The position numbers were made by a program, and so were the translations under genes. A stretch of 64,000 bases of DNA from Rhodosorus marinus (Eukaryota; Rhodophyta; Stylonematophyceae; Stylonematales; Stylonemataceae): contig JAMWBK010000004.1 of NCBI GenBank assembly GCA_029953675.1, forward strand, positions 62,001 to 126,000, written 5' to 3'. Positions 52,433 through 62,805 of this stretch are shown piece after piece. Position 1 is the stretch's first letter. The number at the start of each line of letters is the position of its first letter. The notes under the pieces were generated by a model. That model saw only the letters and a list, made by a program, of their open reading frames with translations. It did no database searches and had not been told where the DNA came from.

Positions 52433-53608
52433 ATGATGAAATTGAGTGCTTTCATTCTGGTCACCTTACTAGGGTTCACCATGGCGGTTCCATTGATGCA
52501 GAATGTTCATCTTGCCAAGGAAGTAAACGCAGATGTTGAGCTTCCCGCACCCCGAGAAGCTGGGGTTGAGTTTGAGGAGCGCACAGTCCGCGTTGAGGTT
52601 GAGGAGCGCGTAGCCCGCCTTGGAGTTGAGGAGGCCGCAGCCCGTCAAATTGGAGTTGAGGAGGCCGCAGCCCGTCAAATTGGAGTTGAGGAGGCCTCAG
52701 CCCGGCAAATTGGAGTTGAGGAGGCCTCAGCCCGGCAAATTGGAGTTGAGGAGGCCGCAGCCCGGCAAATTGGAGTTGAGGAGGCCGCAGCCCGTCAAAT
52801 TGGAGTTGAGGAGGCCGCAGCCCGGCAAATTGGAGTTGAGGAGGCCTCATCCCGGCAAATTGGAGTTGAGGAGGCCTCAGGCCGGCAAATTGGAGTTGAG
52901 GAGGCCTCATCCCGGCAAATTGGAGTTGAGGAGGCCTCAGCCCGGCAAATTGGAGTTGAGGAGGCCGCAGCCCGGCAAATTGGAGTTGAGGAGGCCGCAG
53001 CCCGGCAGATTGGAGTTGAGGAGGCCTCAGCCCGGCAAATTGGAGTTGAGGAGGCCGCAGCCCGTCAAATTGCAGTTGAGGAGGCCGCAGCCCGTCAAAT
53101 TGGAGTTGAGGAGGCCTCATCCCGGCAAATTGGAGTTGAGGAGGCCGCAGCCCGGCAGATTGGAGTTGAGGAGGCCGCAGCCCGGCAGATTGGAGTTGAG
53201 GAGGCCGCAGCCCGGCAGATTGGAGTTGAGGAGGCCGCAGCCCGGCAGATTGGAGTTGAGGAGGCCGCAGCCCGTCAAATTGGAGTTGAGGAGGCCGCAG
53301 CCCGTCAAATTGGAGTTGAGGAGGCCGCAGCCCGTCAAATTGGAGTTCAAGAGGCCGCAGCCCGTCAAACTTTTCCTCCAATTGGAGTTGAGGAGGCCGC
53401 AGCCCGTCAAACTTTTCCTCCAATTGGAGTTCAGGAGGCCGCAGCCCGTCAAACTTTTCCTCCAATTGGAGTTGAGGAGGCCGCAGCCCGTCAAACTTTT
53501 CCTCCAATTGGAGTTCAGGAGGCCGCAGCCCGTCAAACTTTTCCTCCAATTGGAGTTCAGGAGGCCGCAGCCCGTCAAATTGGAGTTGAGGAAGGATTTA
53601 GCATCTGA
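52433..53608 (+). CDS. Secreted decapeptide-repeat protein, paralogue 2 (391 aa)
   Basis: Same signal peptide and leader as paralogue 1, then a distinct short acidic segment (PAPREAGVEFEERTVRVEVEE split over 52542-52610). It continues with 24 uninterrupted 30-bp units encoding IGVEEAAARQ (variants EASARQ, EASSRQ, EASGRQ) and five 42-bp units with TFPP, ending IGVEEGFSI. Repeat number and type differ strongly from paralogue 1 although the flanks are nearly identical, so the array is changing fast by slippage or unequal exchange. Presumed extracellular; function unknown. Confidence 0.8.
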   Translation: MMKLSAFILVTLLGFTMAVPLMQNVHLAKEVNADVELPAPREAGVEFEERTVRVEVEERVARLGVEEAAARQIGVEEAAARQIGVEEASARQIGVEEASARQIGVEEAAARQIGVEEAAARQIGVEEAAARQIGVEEASSRQIGVEEASGRQIGVEEASSRQIGVEEASARQIGVEEAAARQIGVEEAAARQIGVEEASARQIGVEEAAARQIAVEEAAARQIGVEEASSRQIGVEEAAARQIGVEEAAARQIGVEEAAARQIGVEEAAARQIGVEEAAARQIGVEEAAARQIGVEEAAARQIGVQEAAARQTFPPIGVEEAAARQTFPPIGVQEAAARQTFPPIGVEEAAARQTFPPIGVQEAAARQTFPPIGVQEAAARQIGVEEGFSI

Positions 53609-53837
53609 TCTGAAGGGGACGGAGCTGGCGTGGAGGTTGCGGAGGCCGGAGCCGCCGTTAAAGTTCCAGTATAATTCGTTTCAATTAAGGAGATAAGAGA
53701 TCATATTTTCAACAATGTCAACTTAGAGTGAATCTGTTAACCGATTCTGCTCGCTAGTTCTAGTACGTCCCGCGAGGTTAAGCTGCTCGTATACGTAACC
53801 TGGAAAAAATTAAAATCGTATTCTTAGCTAATAATTT

Positions 53838-54102
53838 TTATGGGAGCAATGGACTGGAGTTGGTCACACGGTTGAATTGGAAGAGGACCTGCCCCGATCA
53901 GCCTCGGCTAGCACCGCCCCGCACTCCTGGTCTCGGACATCGCCGCTGGACGTGCAGTATATTGGATGTTACTAGCACGTGCCCCGTCTTAAATACTTGC
54001 CCTCCATCTGCAGCCCTACGCTTGGGTGTATTAAGTTTGCTTCTCCGCCAACTGAAGGAACGACGGTATGTCGAGGACAAGGCCAGTATTTCAGGAAGGG
54101 AG
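53838..54102 (+). mobile_element. Old B-type ORF2 relic downstream of paralogue 2
   Basis: Near-identical counterpart of 49061-49320; joins repeat D copy 3 at GGAAGGGAG. Confidence 0.65.
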
Positions 54103-55305
54103 GTTCACTCGAGTTGAGGTTTGGTTTGTTGGCAGGGACGCGGGTTGTCATACTCCAGGGAAGGTGACACAGATGAGGTGAAAATGGAATATGGTGCCCA
54201 GCGAGCTGTTGAAAATTAGTGAAAAAAAAGAAGATTGTGTCAGTGGTCTTTTGAGAGGGACGGGGAGGGGAACAGTCTCTCCTGGTGAACTGGTTACCAG
54301 GGTGCTGCATGCTGATAAACATCGCTTTGATGACATTAGTATAAAGTGATACGGAGGCGCTTTCGAAGACTAGTACGGATACTAAGTTTAGAAGCCCAGG
54401 AGACGATCGCCAGCCTCCTAAGACGATATCCCTGCAACATGTTGACACAGGTTGTTCTTTGTTGACTGCAGCTTGCCATGAATCACGAGGCGGCCGAGCA
54501 CTGGGTCGGGTTTCCATATGATCAGAAAGGGATACGATCTAGTTTCCAAAATAAAAGGACATCGCTTTCTCCTTTCTCCGGTGTGTATGCAATGCGTCGT
54601 TCGCATTGGTTCAGCCAAATCATCAAACGTTTGGGACAGCCGAACAGAATCCGAGGTTCGTAGAAACTTCTCAAACTTTCGATGACAAAAAATCTTCACC
54701 TGGAGATCCCTTGACGGTCCAAGCTCCCACCTTTCAACTGCACCTCACCAGCGCTCTTTCTTAGTACACTCAGAATAAGCAATCTTACCCAACCTGGGTC
54801 TTCAACAGTCTATCCTCCAGAATGCTTCCTGCCCGGCAGGTGCCCGGGCAGCCCTTTGACCGGTGAACAACATTTCTTGCTATCTCGTGCTTACAGGACG
54901 CCTTCGTATCTGCTTTAGTGGAGATTTTCTCCAATAACGTCACTCCAAAACCGGTACAACAGATTTAGACACTGCTGTAAGAAGCCATCCAACGCCATCT
55001 TAACTCTATTCTTAGAATCTCCCGATACACACAGCTACTTTCAACCTCAATAATCTGCGCGGTCCCCCTCGGTGCGTCATGAGTCCTCGTTGACGCCATG
55101 AGTATCTTGTCCCACGTTTGCAACCGAATTCAATGGAGGGGGATTTTCATTGTCTGTTTAGGAGCTAAGCAGGCTGTCGGGCAGTGTGAAAGTCCCAACT
55201 AGCTATTTAGTGGTTTCCAGAGCTATGATTGGTCTTCTAAAGATCATGCGGTTCGTCTGACAGGTGCCCTAGACTCTAGCCTTCTACAGCAGCGATACGA
55301 AACAT

Positions 55306-55316
55306 TATATGAAGCC
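55306..55316 (+). promoter_or_regulatory. TATA-like element of the repeat-D small ORF, copy 3
   Basis: TATATGAAGCC, one change from the other copies, 92 nt before the ATG at 55398. Confidence 0.35.
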
Positions 55317-55397
55317 CAAATCGATGGTTGAGATCTGTTCCTTATGGCTGCAGGTATTTAAGAACCGATCAAGGAAGCATTGAAATCTGAAAGGAAG

Positions 55398-55598
55398 ATG
55401 GATTACAAGTCTAACTGCAGTGAGGGAAGGGAAGGAAGGTATGAGAACCTGGATATGGCAATGAGCGTGTCATCAGCTGCGGGCTTGGGGGTAGTGAAGA
55501 GCAAAGGCTCAAAGTCGACGAAGAGAAGGCGTACAAAGAACCGGTCATGTTTAAACTGGCTTTGGATTGAGCACAATCCGTACAAGTGCTTATTATAA
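55398..55598 (+). CDS. Conserved small ORF of repeat D, copy 3 (66 aa)
   Basis: MDYKSNCSEGREGRYENLDM: a 9-nt in-frame insertion (EGR) relative to copies 1 and 2, and otherwise the same ORF to NPYKCLL. Keeping the frame through an indel is the main hint of coding constraint. Confidence 0.45.
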   Translation: MDYKSNCSEGREGRYENLDMAMSVSSAAGLGVVKSKGSKSTKRRRTKNRSCLNWLWIEHNPYKCLL

Positions 55599-55770
55599 TT
55601 TTATGAGTACGTATTTAGTGGTGGTGGTGGTGGTTTAACCGGTTTTTAGTAGATGGTTTTACTAGCATATTCATACGCGGTAGGCAAGGCGTACGAGGTC
55701 ATTTACTTCCCTAGAAAGGATTCAAAAGAGTGCGACGAGGCCCCTGCGACTGCCCCAGCCTCCCACGACG

Positions 55771-57195
55771 AGTTCTCGCCGACACCGAGAGCTTTGGTGA
55801 GCTGAGATATTTTTTAGATGAGGAGCTGGGTCATCTTCCGCGCCCCAACCGTGATATCGTTCGTGCCCAAGTGGGCCTACCCCTACGTCTGGGCGGTCTA
55901 GGCCTCTGTAACTGAGCTGCTATCCAACCAGCGGCCGTGGTTGGGTCTTGAGGCGCCGCCCTCCCGATGTTGAGCGCGTTGGGTGAGTCTAGTTTCCGGA
56001 GTTCAGTCTTTCCAGTGATGATCTACACTATTGTATCCCTGAAAGTGCCCGTGGTTTGTTTCTCGAGCTCCAATCGGCGATTTCATCCTGTACCAGGCTC
56101 CCTGCCGACCGGCACCCCGCCTGGCTGGCTGGCGAGCCGTTTTCTCGCGAGCTCGCTCGCGGCCTCGCGACCCGAACAGTTGCCGGCCCCGTACCTGCCG
56201 CGCTTGATACTGTGGTTTCTGAGGAAACAGAGGTACCTCGTGATCCTCCTGATGATGGACCGGGCTCTGAGAGTCGAGTCTCCGCACGCACGGACGCGTG
56301 CAAAACACCCTTTCTTGGGACTTCGACCCGTGCTGCCTACGGCCGATTTCTCGCGCGGATGGTCTCTTCTTCCAGAGATCGGGCCCGCCCTCGTAGTCTT
56401 GGAAGGTGTATCAGCTCACACTGGCTCATGAGCGTCCCCGCTTTTCCGCCACTCCCACTGACAGATATTGAAGTGCGCACTTCTCTACGTTTGCACATCC
56501 GCTTGTATCAGCCGCCCTGGCCTTCCGAGATGGGTTCGCCTTGCCATCTATGCTCCCAGAACGAAAATACCGCGGATTTTGGAGCTGACCTGCCCGCCAG
56601 CTGGCCCGTTGTGAAAGCGTCCGGACCCGACCACATACGCGGATCTTGAACCTGTCATACCGCGAACTTCGACCTATCGTACGGCAAGCCGGTCTTAAAA
56701 TTGAACATGAAAATCCCCTTCCCGTCGCAGACTACCAGAATGATGAACGCAGCGTCCCTGATCTCATGGTCACCTGTGTCGCCGTACGACGTACGTTGAT
56801 CTTGCTGTTCCTAATCCTCACGCTAGTCGCTATTTGCCGGCTACGCGCCGTGGTTTTGCCGCTGCCAATATGAGACGTCGGAAAGAGTTGAAATATGCGG
56901 GGGCCTTGTCTTCCCCAGGCATTCGTGCTTCGGCTCTAGCTCATCGCCTGGTACCTCTGGTCATTGAGTATTGAGTGCTTTGGGTTTATGGGTTCCGTTG
57001 GTTCTCGTTGCCTTTGGGAATTGTTCCGCGAACGCCCTGACCGTCCGTCCTCGTTGTTTACCCGTTGAAGCTTCTTGCTGTGGCGTATGAACGCTGCTTT
57101 GACGTTGAAGGCGCGCGGTCTTCGCCGCGCTTAGTCTTATTTTTTCCGCTCGACGTTCTTGTTCTTTGAGCCTCCTACTAAATAAATTCATTCAA
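55771..57195 (+). mobile_element. Family A-related ORF2 relic and 3' end (older subfamily)
   Basis: Frame-broken, but order is conserved: FLDEELGHLPRPNRDIVRAQVGLPLRLGGLGLCN, MFLELQSAISSCTRLP, RAAYGRFLARMVSSSRDRARPRSLG, WLMSVPAFPPLPLTDIEVRTSLRL, the zinc finger LCSQN..., NLSYRELRPIVRQAGLKIEHENPLPVADYQNDER, VECFGFM-like end and an A-type 3' UTR with an AAATTCATTCAACC tail. It has TGG where young copies 1 and 2 have TAG. Confidence 0.8.
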
Positions 57196-57308
57196 CCAAC
57201 CAATCATCTGCGGTCTAGATATTGAATAATGGTAACTTCTCGGAGCAACAAACTGTGACTCACATATATTGAATTAGAATTACTTCTAGAATAGACAGAC
57301 TGTCACAT

Positions 57309-57482
57309 GCAATCTAGACGAACGAATGGTTTAATCGGAGGCTGAAAAAAAAAACCCCGAGGGGAAAAAAAGACTAAGCGCGGCGAAGTACTCGCGCCTC
57401 CAACATCAAAGCGGCATTCATGCGCCACAGCAGGAAACTTAAACGGGTAAACAACGATTGAAGACGGTCAGGGCAATCTAGA
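57309..57482 (-). mobile_element. 154-bp family A 3' end with 10-bp TSD
   Basis: GCAATCTAGA at 57309-57318 and 57473-57482 flanks the last ~100 coding bases, the 3' UTR and the tail of A (57319-57472). Nearly identical to young A. Confidence 0.9.
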
Positions 57483-57534
57483 GGGTTTTCAAAGAGAAAG
57501 GGGAAATGCTTAGCTTATACGTTGGCTCCTCTTG

Positions 57535-57990
57535 GTACGCCGTGTGGCTCGGCAAATTCGTCCCGGAGCGCCCCAACTGGCTATCCTCGTTGTCAACCCG
57601 TTCCGTATTCCTGCTGTGGCGTGCGTGAACGGCTGCTGCTTTGATGTTGGATCATTGAGTGCTTTGGGTTCATGGACTCTGTTGGTTCTCGCTGGCTTCG
57701 GGAGTTGTTCCGCGAACGCCCTGACCGTCTTCAATCGTTGTTTACCCGCTCTAGTTTCCTGCTGTGGCGCATGAATGCCGCTTTGATGTTGGAGGCGCGA
57801 GTACTTCGCCGCGCTTAGTCTTTTTTTCCCCTCGAGGTTTTTTTTTTCAGCCTCCGATTAAACCATTCGTTCGATGTTGAAGGCGCGTGATCTTCTTGAT
57901 TCCGCAGAAAAACAAAACGCAGAGTGTTCTGCTGTGTTGTTTTTTTTTCCCTTCCCCGTTCGGATTTCTGTTTTCCGGTCTCCGAATGAA
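57535..57990 (+). mobile_element. Old A-type 3' end hosting a young A insertion
   Basis: 57535-57649 (…CTGCTGTGGCGTGCGTGAACGG, GCTTTGATGTTG) and 57880-57990 (AAGGCGCGTGATCTTC, then a T/C-rich 3' UTR and CGGTCTCCGAATGAAC) are two halves of one old A-related 3' end, split by the young fragment at 57650-57872. Confidence 0.7.
57643..57879 (+). mobile_element. 223-bp young family A 3' end with 7-bp TSD, nested in an older A relic
   Basis: GATGTTG at 57643-57649 and 57873-57879 flanks A sequence from IIECFGFMDSVGSRWL to the tail CCATTCGTTC. Reading across the insertion restores the continuity of the older relic, which supports the TSD. Confidence 0.85.
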
Positions 57991-58141
57991 CACATCATGT
58001 TTCAAATTACTTCTATGCCGTCCTTAGAACGGATTCTAGTTGTATCGGTGACTCAATTTCCGCAAGAAAGATTGCTGGCATCAACCACGAACGAATGGTT
58101 TAATCGGAGGCTGAAAAAAAAACCCCGAGGGGAAAAAAAGA

Positions 58142-61100
58142 CTAAGCGCGGCGAAGTACTCGCGCCTCCAACATCAAAGCGGCATTCATGCGCCACAGCA
58201 GGAAACTTAAGCGGGTAAACAACGATTGAAGACGGTCAGGGCGTTCGCGGAACAACTCCCGAAGCCAGCGAGAACCAACAGAGTCCATGAACCCAAAGCA
58301 CTCAATGATCAGGGGTACCAAGCGATGTGCTAGTGCCGAAGCACGAACACCAGGGGAAGACAAAGCCCCCGCGTATTTGATCTCTTCGCGGCGTCTCATG
58401 CTGGTGGCGGCAGATCCACGGCGCTCCCCCGCAGCCGGGAGATAACGACTAGCTTGAGGGTTAGGAACAGCAAGATTAACGTATGTGGTACGGCGGCTGT
58501 CGTCACAGGTGATCACCAGGTCGGCTACACGGCGTTCATCATTTTGAAAGTCCGCGACGGGTAAAGGTTTCTCACGTTCGATTTCCAGACCGGCTTGCCG
58601 GACTATAGGCCGAAGTTCCCGGTATAACAGGTTCAAGATCCGTGTGTGGCGGCGGGTTCGAGCACCTTTCACCGCCGGGCAACTAGCGAGCAGGTGGGCG
58701 CCAAAATCTGCGTTGTCTTCAGTCTGAGAGCAGAGAGGGCACGACGAACCCATCTCGTACGGCCAAGGGGGCTGATGTAAGCCGAGGTATAAGCGCAGTG
58801 AAGTACGCACTTCGAAATCCGACAGTGTGAGTGGCGGAAAGGCTGGTACGGTCATGAGCCACTGAGAGCTAATAACCCTCCAAGACTACGTAGGCGGGCG
58901 CGAGCGCGAGAAGATGAGACCATTTGCGCGAGGAGTCGGCCATATGCAGCACGGTGCAAGTCCCAAGAAAGGATATTTTGCAGCGCATCCGTGCGTGCTT
59001 GAGCTCGGCTCCCAGCGCGCTGGGAATCATCAGGAGGATCAACTGGAACTTCTTCTTCTGCGGCAACCACTGGGTCAATCTCCCCTAGAACAGGTTCAGG
59101 CGCAGGACGAATCCCCGGGGCGGAGCCTCGAGAGCGGTCAAATACAGCTCGCCAGTCAGGAAGACGGGGTTGAACGGTTTCGGGGAGACTAGTACAGGAA
59201 TTCAGGGCGGTTTGGAGCTCCAGAAACAAGTCTTGGGCGCTTTCCGGTACGCTGGGAAGCAAGACACCCCGCGAGAGGCTCGCCATCAAATTGCGGAACT
59301 TCGAGATACCCAAGCTGCTCAAAGTGGGAAGTGCGGTTCCCCAGGCCCCTACTGCGGCTGCAGGTTGGACCACAACACGATTGCAGAGGCCCAGTCCCCC
59401 CAATCGCAATGGGAGGCCTACCTGGGCGCGCACAACATCACAGGTGGGTCGCGGCAGAGCGCTCAGCTCTTCATCGAGAAAATACCCCAGGTCACGGAAA
59501 CTTTCAGCATCCGCACGAGTGGCCAACCACCGGCCCCAATGAGTTGGAAGTGAGCGAAGCCAATAGGTTAACCGCTGACTGCAACAATACCGAAACAGCA
59601 ACAACGAGCACTGGAGAAAGCCCGGAGGTAGCCGTCGAAGCTCTGCAACCAGCTGTCTGTGCTTACCGAGGAGCTGCAGCAACTCGCCTTCAACGAAGGA
59701 CGGCGACCCGTAGGGGATGCCTAAGTGGACAAAACCATCCGGTCTCCAAATATCCTGGAACGACGCAGGTACCTGCTGCTCTCGTGCAGCTACACCTCCC
59801 CAGTAGAACGATTTGTGATGATTAACCTCCAGGTCAACCCGCGAAGCCAAGGAGCGGAGACGATCATAAGCGAGTGCTGGAGTATCAGGGGGCCCCAGGA
59901 GGCACACGTCGTCGTGGTATGCAACCGTACGAACCTGCGGGAATTCGGAGCGAAGACAAAGCAAGACGAGTTGTAGTCCACAGGCATGTAGGAAAGGGGA
60001 CAAGGGATCACCCTGTTGTACCCCTGTGCGCGCCGCATACGTGTGTGAGGAAGCGCCAAGGGTGTCATAGGTAGCCCCCCGACCAAGCGGAGAATAAAGT
60101 CTACTAACAAAGGGAAAGCCTACAGGGAAGACTTCGCGCACCACGTGCATGAGAGCCGGACGAGAGACGCGGTTGAACGCATTGGTAAAATCTACAGAGA
60201 GGAGCCCAGAATCTGGGGAGTACGCCATTTCCGAACGAAGTAAAACAGACAACAACCCACAGCCACCACGATAGCCCACGCCTAACTGCACGTGCCCAAA
60301 GAAACGGCGGGATTCGGGAACCAGGATTTTCACTAACCATCGCGCCGCCAATTTGCGGACCACCTCAACCAGGCCAATAGGGCGAATAGCAGGGCTCGAG
60401 GCCGTGTGGCCGGGCTTCGAAAGCAGACACAACTGCGAACGCCCGACCAAGAACCACGCACACTCACACAGGGGATCACCATTCACAAGCGCTTCGACCA
60501 CCCACGCCAACGCCTTCAAACCTTCATCACTTAAGAAACGGAGATATTCCACCCGCAGCCCCGAGGGCCCTGGGGAACGGCCCTTCGGAGCATCATGAAC
60601 CAACTCACGCACCGCCTCCAGATTGACCACTAACCGCGCACTGGGATGTGGCGCGGCGCGGTACTCTTCCAACACTGATTCAAACGAGGAGTCCCAAGGG
60701 GAGCCTTCCGAGGGAAAGAGCAAACGGAGCGGTGAAGAAAGATCATCGGAGTATGGAACCACAGGTTGCCGCTGCTGGAGGATCCCGGCTGCCCGCCGCA
60801 GATCACCGCCTGCCACCGCGTGACGCGCCCGATTCTGTCGAGAAGACCTAAAAGCTGAGGGAGCACTAGGAGAAAAGGAAGAGAGAGAAGCGAAATAAAG
60901 ACGTTCGAGGTCCTCAAAGTCGCCGGAAAGGAACATTTGCAGTTTTCGGCGAGGGTGGACCCGGCAAGGATGTGGGTTGAGGGGGACGGTAGAGGAGGTG
61001 AGCACGAGGCGGGGAAAAAAGAACAAGAGTTCCCAGCGAAGAGAGCAGTGAGGGTTCGCGGCGACCTGCTGCCAGAGAAAATCCAACACCAATCCTAGGG

Positions 61101-61284
61101 GCTTATGAAGTCGACGAGGGAGCCGTACGGCCGTGCTCTGACGACAAAGGGGAAGGGAACCGTCCGGGTAGGAGGCGACAAGGTGCGAAAACCACGAGAG
61201 AACACGCTCATGCCAGGCTGAGCGGTCACTGGTAAACAGGGGTAACCGGGACGACACGCACGCGGAGGAGGAAGACTCAGACAT
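58142..61284 (-). pseudogene. Family A ORF2 (RT + REL endonuclease), copy 4, one frameshift
   Basis: Open from MSESSSSACVSS through all RT motifs (SVDFTNAFNRVSR, GVQQGDPLSPFL, YHDD) for about 800 codons. A deletion in the G run near 58877 (GGAGGGTT instead of GGAGGGGTT) then shifts the frame before the zinc finger. The downstream part, with CPLC...HLLASC, RRVADLVITCDD and TYVNLAVPNP, is open to TAG at 58142-58144. Asn replaces the conserved Asp of the TYVDLAVP motif, a second possible lesion in the endonuclease. Confidence 0.9.
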
Positions 61285-62566
61285 CGGGCCTCCCCTCAGT
61301 CGGGAAGGCAGATCGAATATCCGGAGGAGGTGCCTCGGAGGGAGGCTCAGGAGCCGCACGACGTTTACGTGGGGGGCGCACGAAGGAACTAAAAGACCTG
61401 AAGAAAGTAGACACAGGGTTTTCAGCAGCGGAGTCTTGACTGAGGGTGTCCAGAGCCAGCGGATTCGGAGAGGCCGATGGTGCTTCTGCCATGTCGGTGT
61501 CACGAGCCTCGGAGACAGGGCGAGGGGAGAAAGGGTGCTCAAGAGTCGGCGGCAGAAGGTCAAACGCAGGGTGGGCTTCCAGCAGGGTGGCCTCAGTGGA
61601 GAGGAAGGCCTCTAGCGCGGTGCGGAGGACCCCGCGAGGAGGAAAACGCGCGAAGAGGCTGGCCTGTATGCGCGAGAGCCGCGCCGCATGAGTGTGTAGC
61701 GCGACAACCGAAGCCTGCGAGGCATCCAGGTTTTGCAAGGCCGACGGAGGAACCCAGCCGGCGTCAAAACGATCGAACTCGACAAACAAAGAGACATGAG
61801 GACGAGTCAGTATCATGTTGGCCAGAGCAGAGCGCTGGGGCGCGGGGGTGGTTACAAGGGATTGAAGGAACTGGTAAGCCAAGTCAGTAACAATAAAACA
61901 GGCATGAGGGCCCGTGAAGTCCACATATAGGAATTCAGACGGGGCCACCCCAAGGGAGGAAGCGCGAAAATCGCGGTAGTGGACGGGCGCGCGGCCCCGA
62001 CCACGAGAGGGGGTCTGGGGACGCACGTTCGTCATCCAAACAAAGTGGAACGGAGATAGTTGGCGAGAAGAGTCAATAGGGATGTGTTGTGGCATCATAC
62101 GCACCATTGCCGTCGTGCGTTGTTCAGAAGAGCCCCTGCGTAGGACCTGCGAATAGGTCGCACGTGGGGCACTGGAGGGAGCAGGATTCGGGCCCGACGC
62201 GGGCCCAGGAGGCGTCTGTCCTTGAATAGGGGTAGGCCAGTCGGAATCAGGAATGACCGGAGCGGAGCGCTCGGGTCGGGTGGAGGCAGGCCCCGCTGTA
62301 CCGTGCGGATCCGCGGGGACGGGCACCGGGGGGTATGGGGCAGGCGCGGAGGCGGAGAAGCGCTCCAAATAGGCGATCAGCAGGGGCAGGCGGTGTTCCT
62401 GGGAAGCAGTCACAAGAAGACTCGTCAGTTTCGAGCAGATCCCATGGGCTAACTCGTCAGCGCAGTCCGTGAGGGTGGCCGCGGTACTAAACCCGCCCAC
62501 GCTGAGCTCCACGCGCGCTGAGAGAACGGCTCCGTCCGCCGGAATGGGTGGAGAAACCCCAACCAT
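61277..62566 (-). CDS. Family A ORF1 protein, copy 4 (intact)
   Basis: 429 aa from MVGVSPPIPADG, three residues shorter than copy 1 because of a 9-nt in-frame deletion (YRDFRASSLG for YRDFRDTMASSLG). Same Pro-rich linker, conserved block and basic C-terminus. The stop overlaps the ORF2 start in ATGTCTGA (61284-61277). Confidence 0.8.
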   Translation of the reverse strand: MVGVSPPIPADGAVLSARVELSVGGFSTAATLTDCADELAHGICSKLTSLLVTASQEHRLPLLIAYLERFSASAPAPYPPVPVPADPHGTAGPASTRPERSAPVIPDSDWPTPIQGQTPPGPASGPNPAPSSAPRATYSQVLRRGSSEQRTTAMVRMMPQHIPIDSSRQLSPFHFVWMTNVRPQTPSRGRGRAPVHYRDFRASSLGVAPSEFLYVDFTGPHACFIVTDLAYQFLQSLVTTPAPQRSALANMILTRPHVSLFVEFDRFDAGWVPPSALQNLDASQASVVALHTHAARLSRIQASLFARFPPRGVLRTALEAFLSTEATLLEAHPAFDLLPPTLEHPFSPRPVSEARDTDMAEAPSASPNPLALDTLSQDSAAENPVSTFFRSFSSFVRPPRKRRAAPEPPSEAPPPDIRSAFPTEGRPDV

Positions 62567-62805
62567 AACGATTGGAAGGTGTGACAAACCGATTCCCCAA
62601 CGAAACCCCCAAAAAGAGAACGTGTTCCCAACGTTTGCAACCAAAGAAAAACCACCACGACCTCCAAGGGGCGCTAGCAACCCCCAGCACGCACCACACC
62701 ACTAGAAGATGCGGGGGAAAGTCTGCAGAAAGAAGCGCCTCCCACCGAAGAACACAATTGCGACTCAAAAGCACCAAAAGCCAGCACCATACACCCTCAC
62801 GAAAC

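Larger units (their letters stand above)
49475..54258. repeat. Tandem duplication, unit 2 (about 4.8 kb)
   Basis: Repeats unit 1 in the same order. It is longer because the decapeptide gene is expanded by about 525 bp and the B-type end near 51.7 kb keeps ~250 bp deleted in unit 1. After TTTTGAGAG it continues into repeat D copy 3, showing that the duplication breakpoint lies inside D. Confidence 0.9.
54103..55770 (+). repeat. Dispersed repeat D, copy 3 (5'-truncated)
   Basis: Starts at GTTCACTCGAGTTGAGG and follows copies 1 and 2 through GATAAACATCGCTTTGATGAC, a MNHEAAEHWVGFPYDQKG frame, TATATGAAGCC, the small ORF and a TGG-rich tract, to GCGACGAGGCCCC. It has the empty site for the A tail insertion of copy 1. 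Confidence 0.65.
58089..62805 (-). mobile_element. Family A non-LTR retrotransposon, copy 4 (full length, least damaged)
   Basis: The 5' end GGTTTCGTGAGGGTG is at 62805 and the tail CCATTCGTTCG at 58089. ORF1 is intact; ORF2 has a single 1-nt deletion. No clear TSD was found. It has TGG at the position of the shared stop in copies 1 and 2, so it descends from a different, functional source. Confidence 0.9.

Noticed and set aside
52621..53340. Regular 30-bp repeats as a possible CRISPR array
   Set aside because: Units are contiguous without spacers and translate as a protein repeat after a signal peptide.
48217..53578. Long antisense and alternative-frame ORFs over the decapeptide genes
   Set aside because: The 30- and 42-bp repeat units keep all frames open. 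Only the frame with the signal peptide and unique leader is credible.
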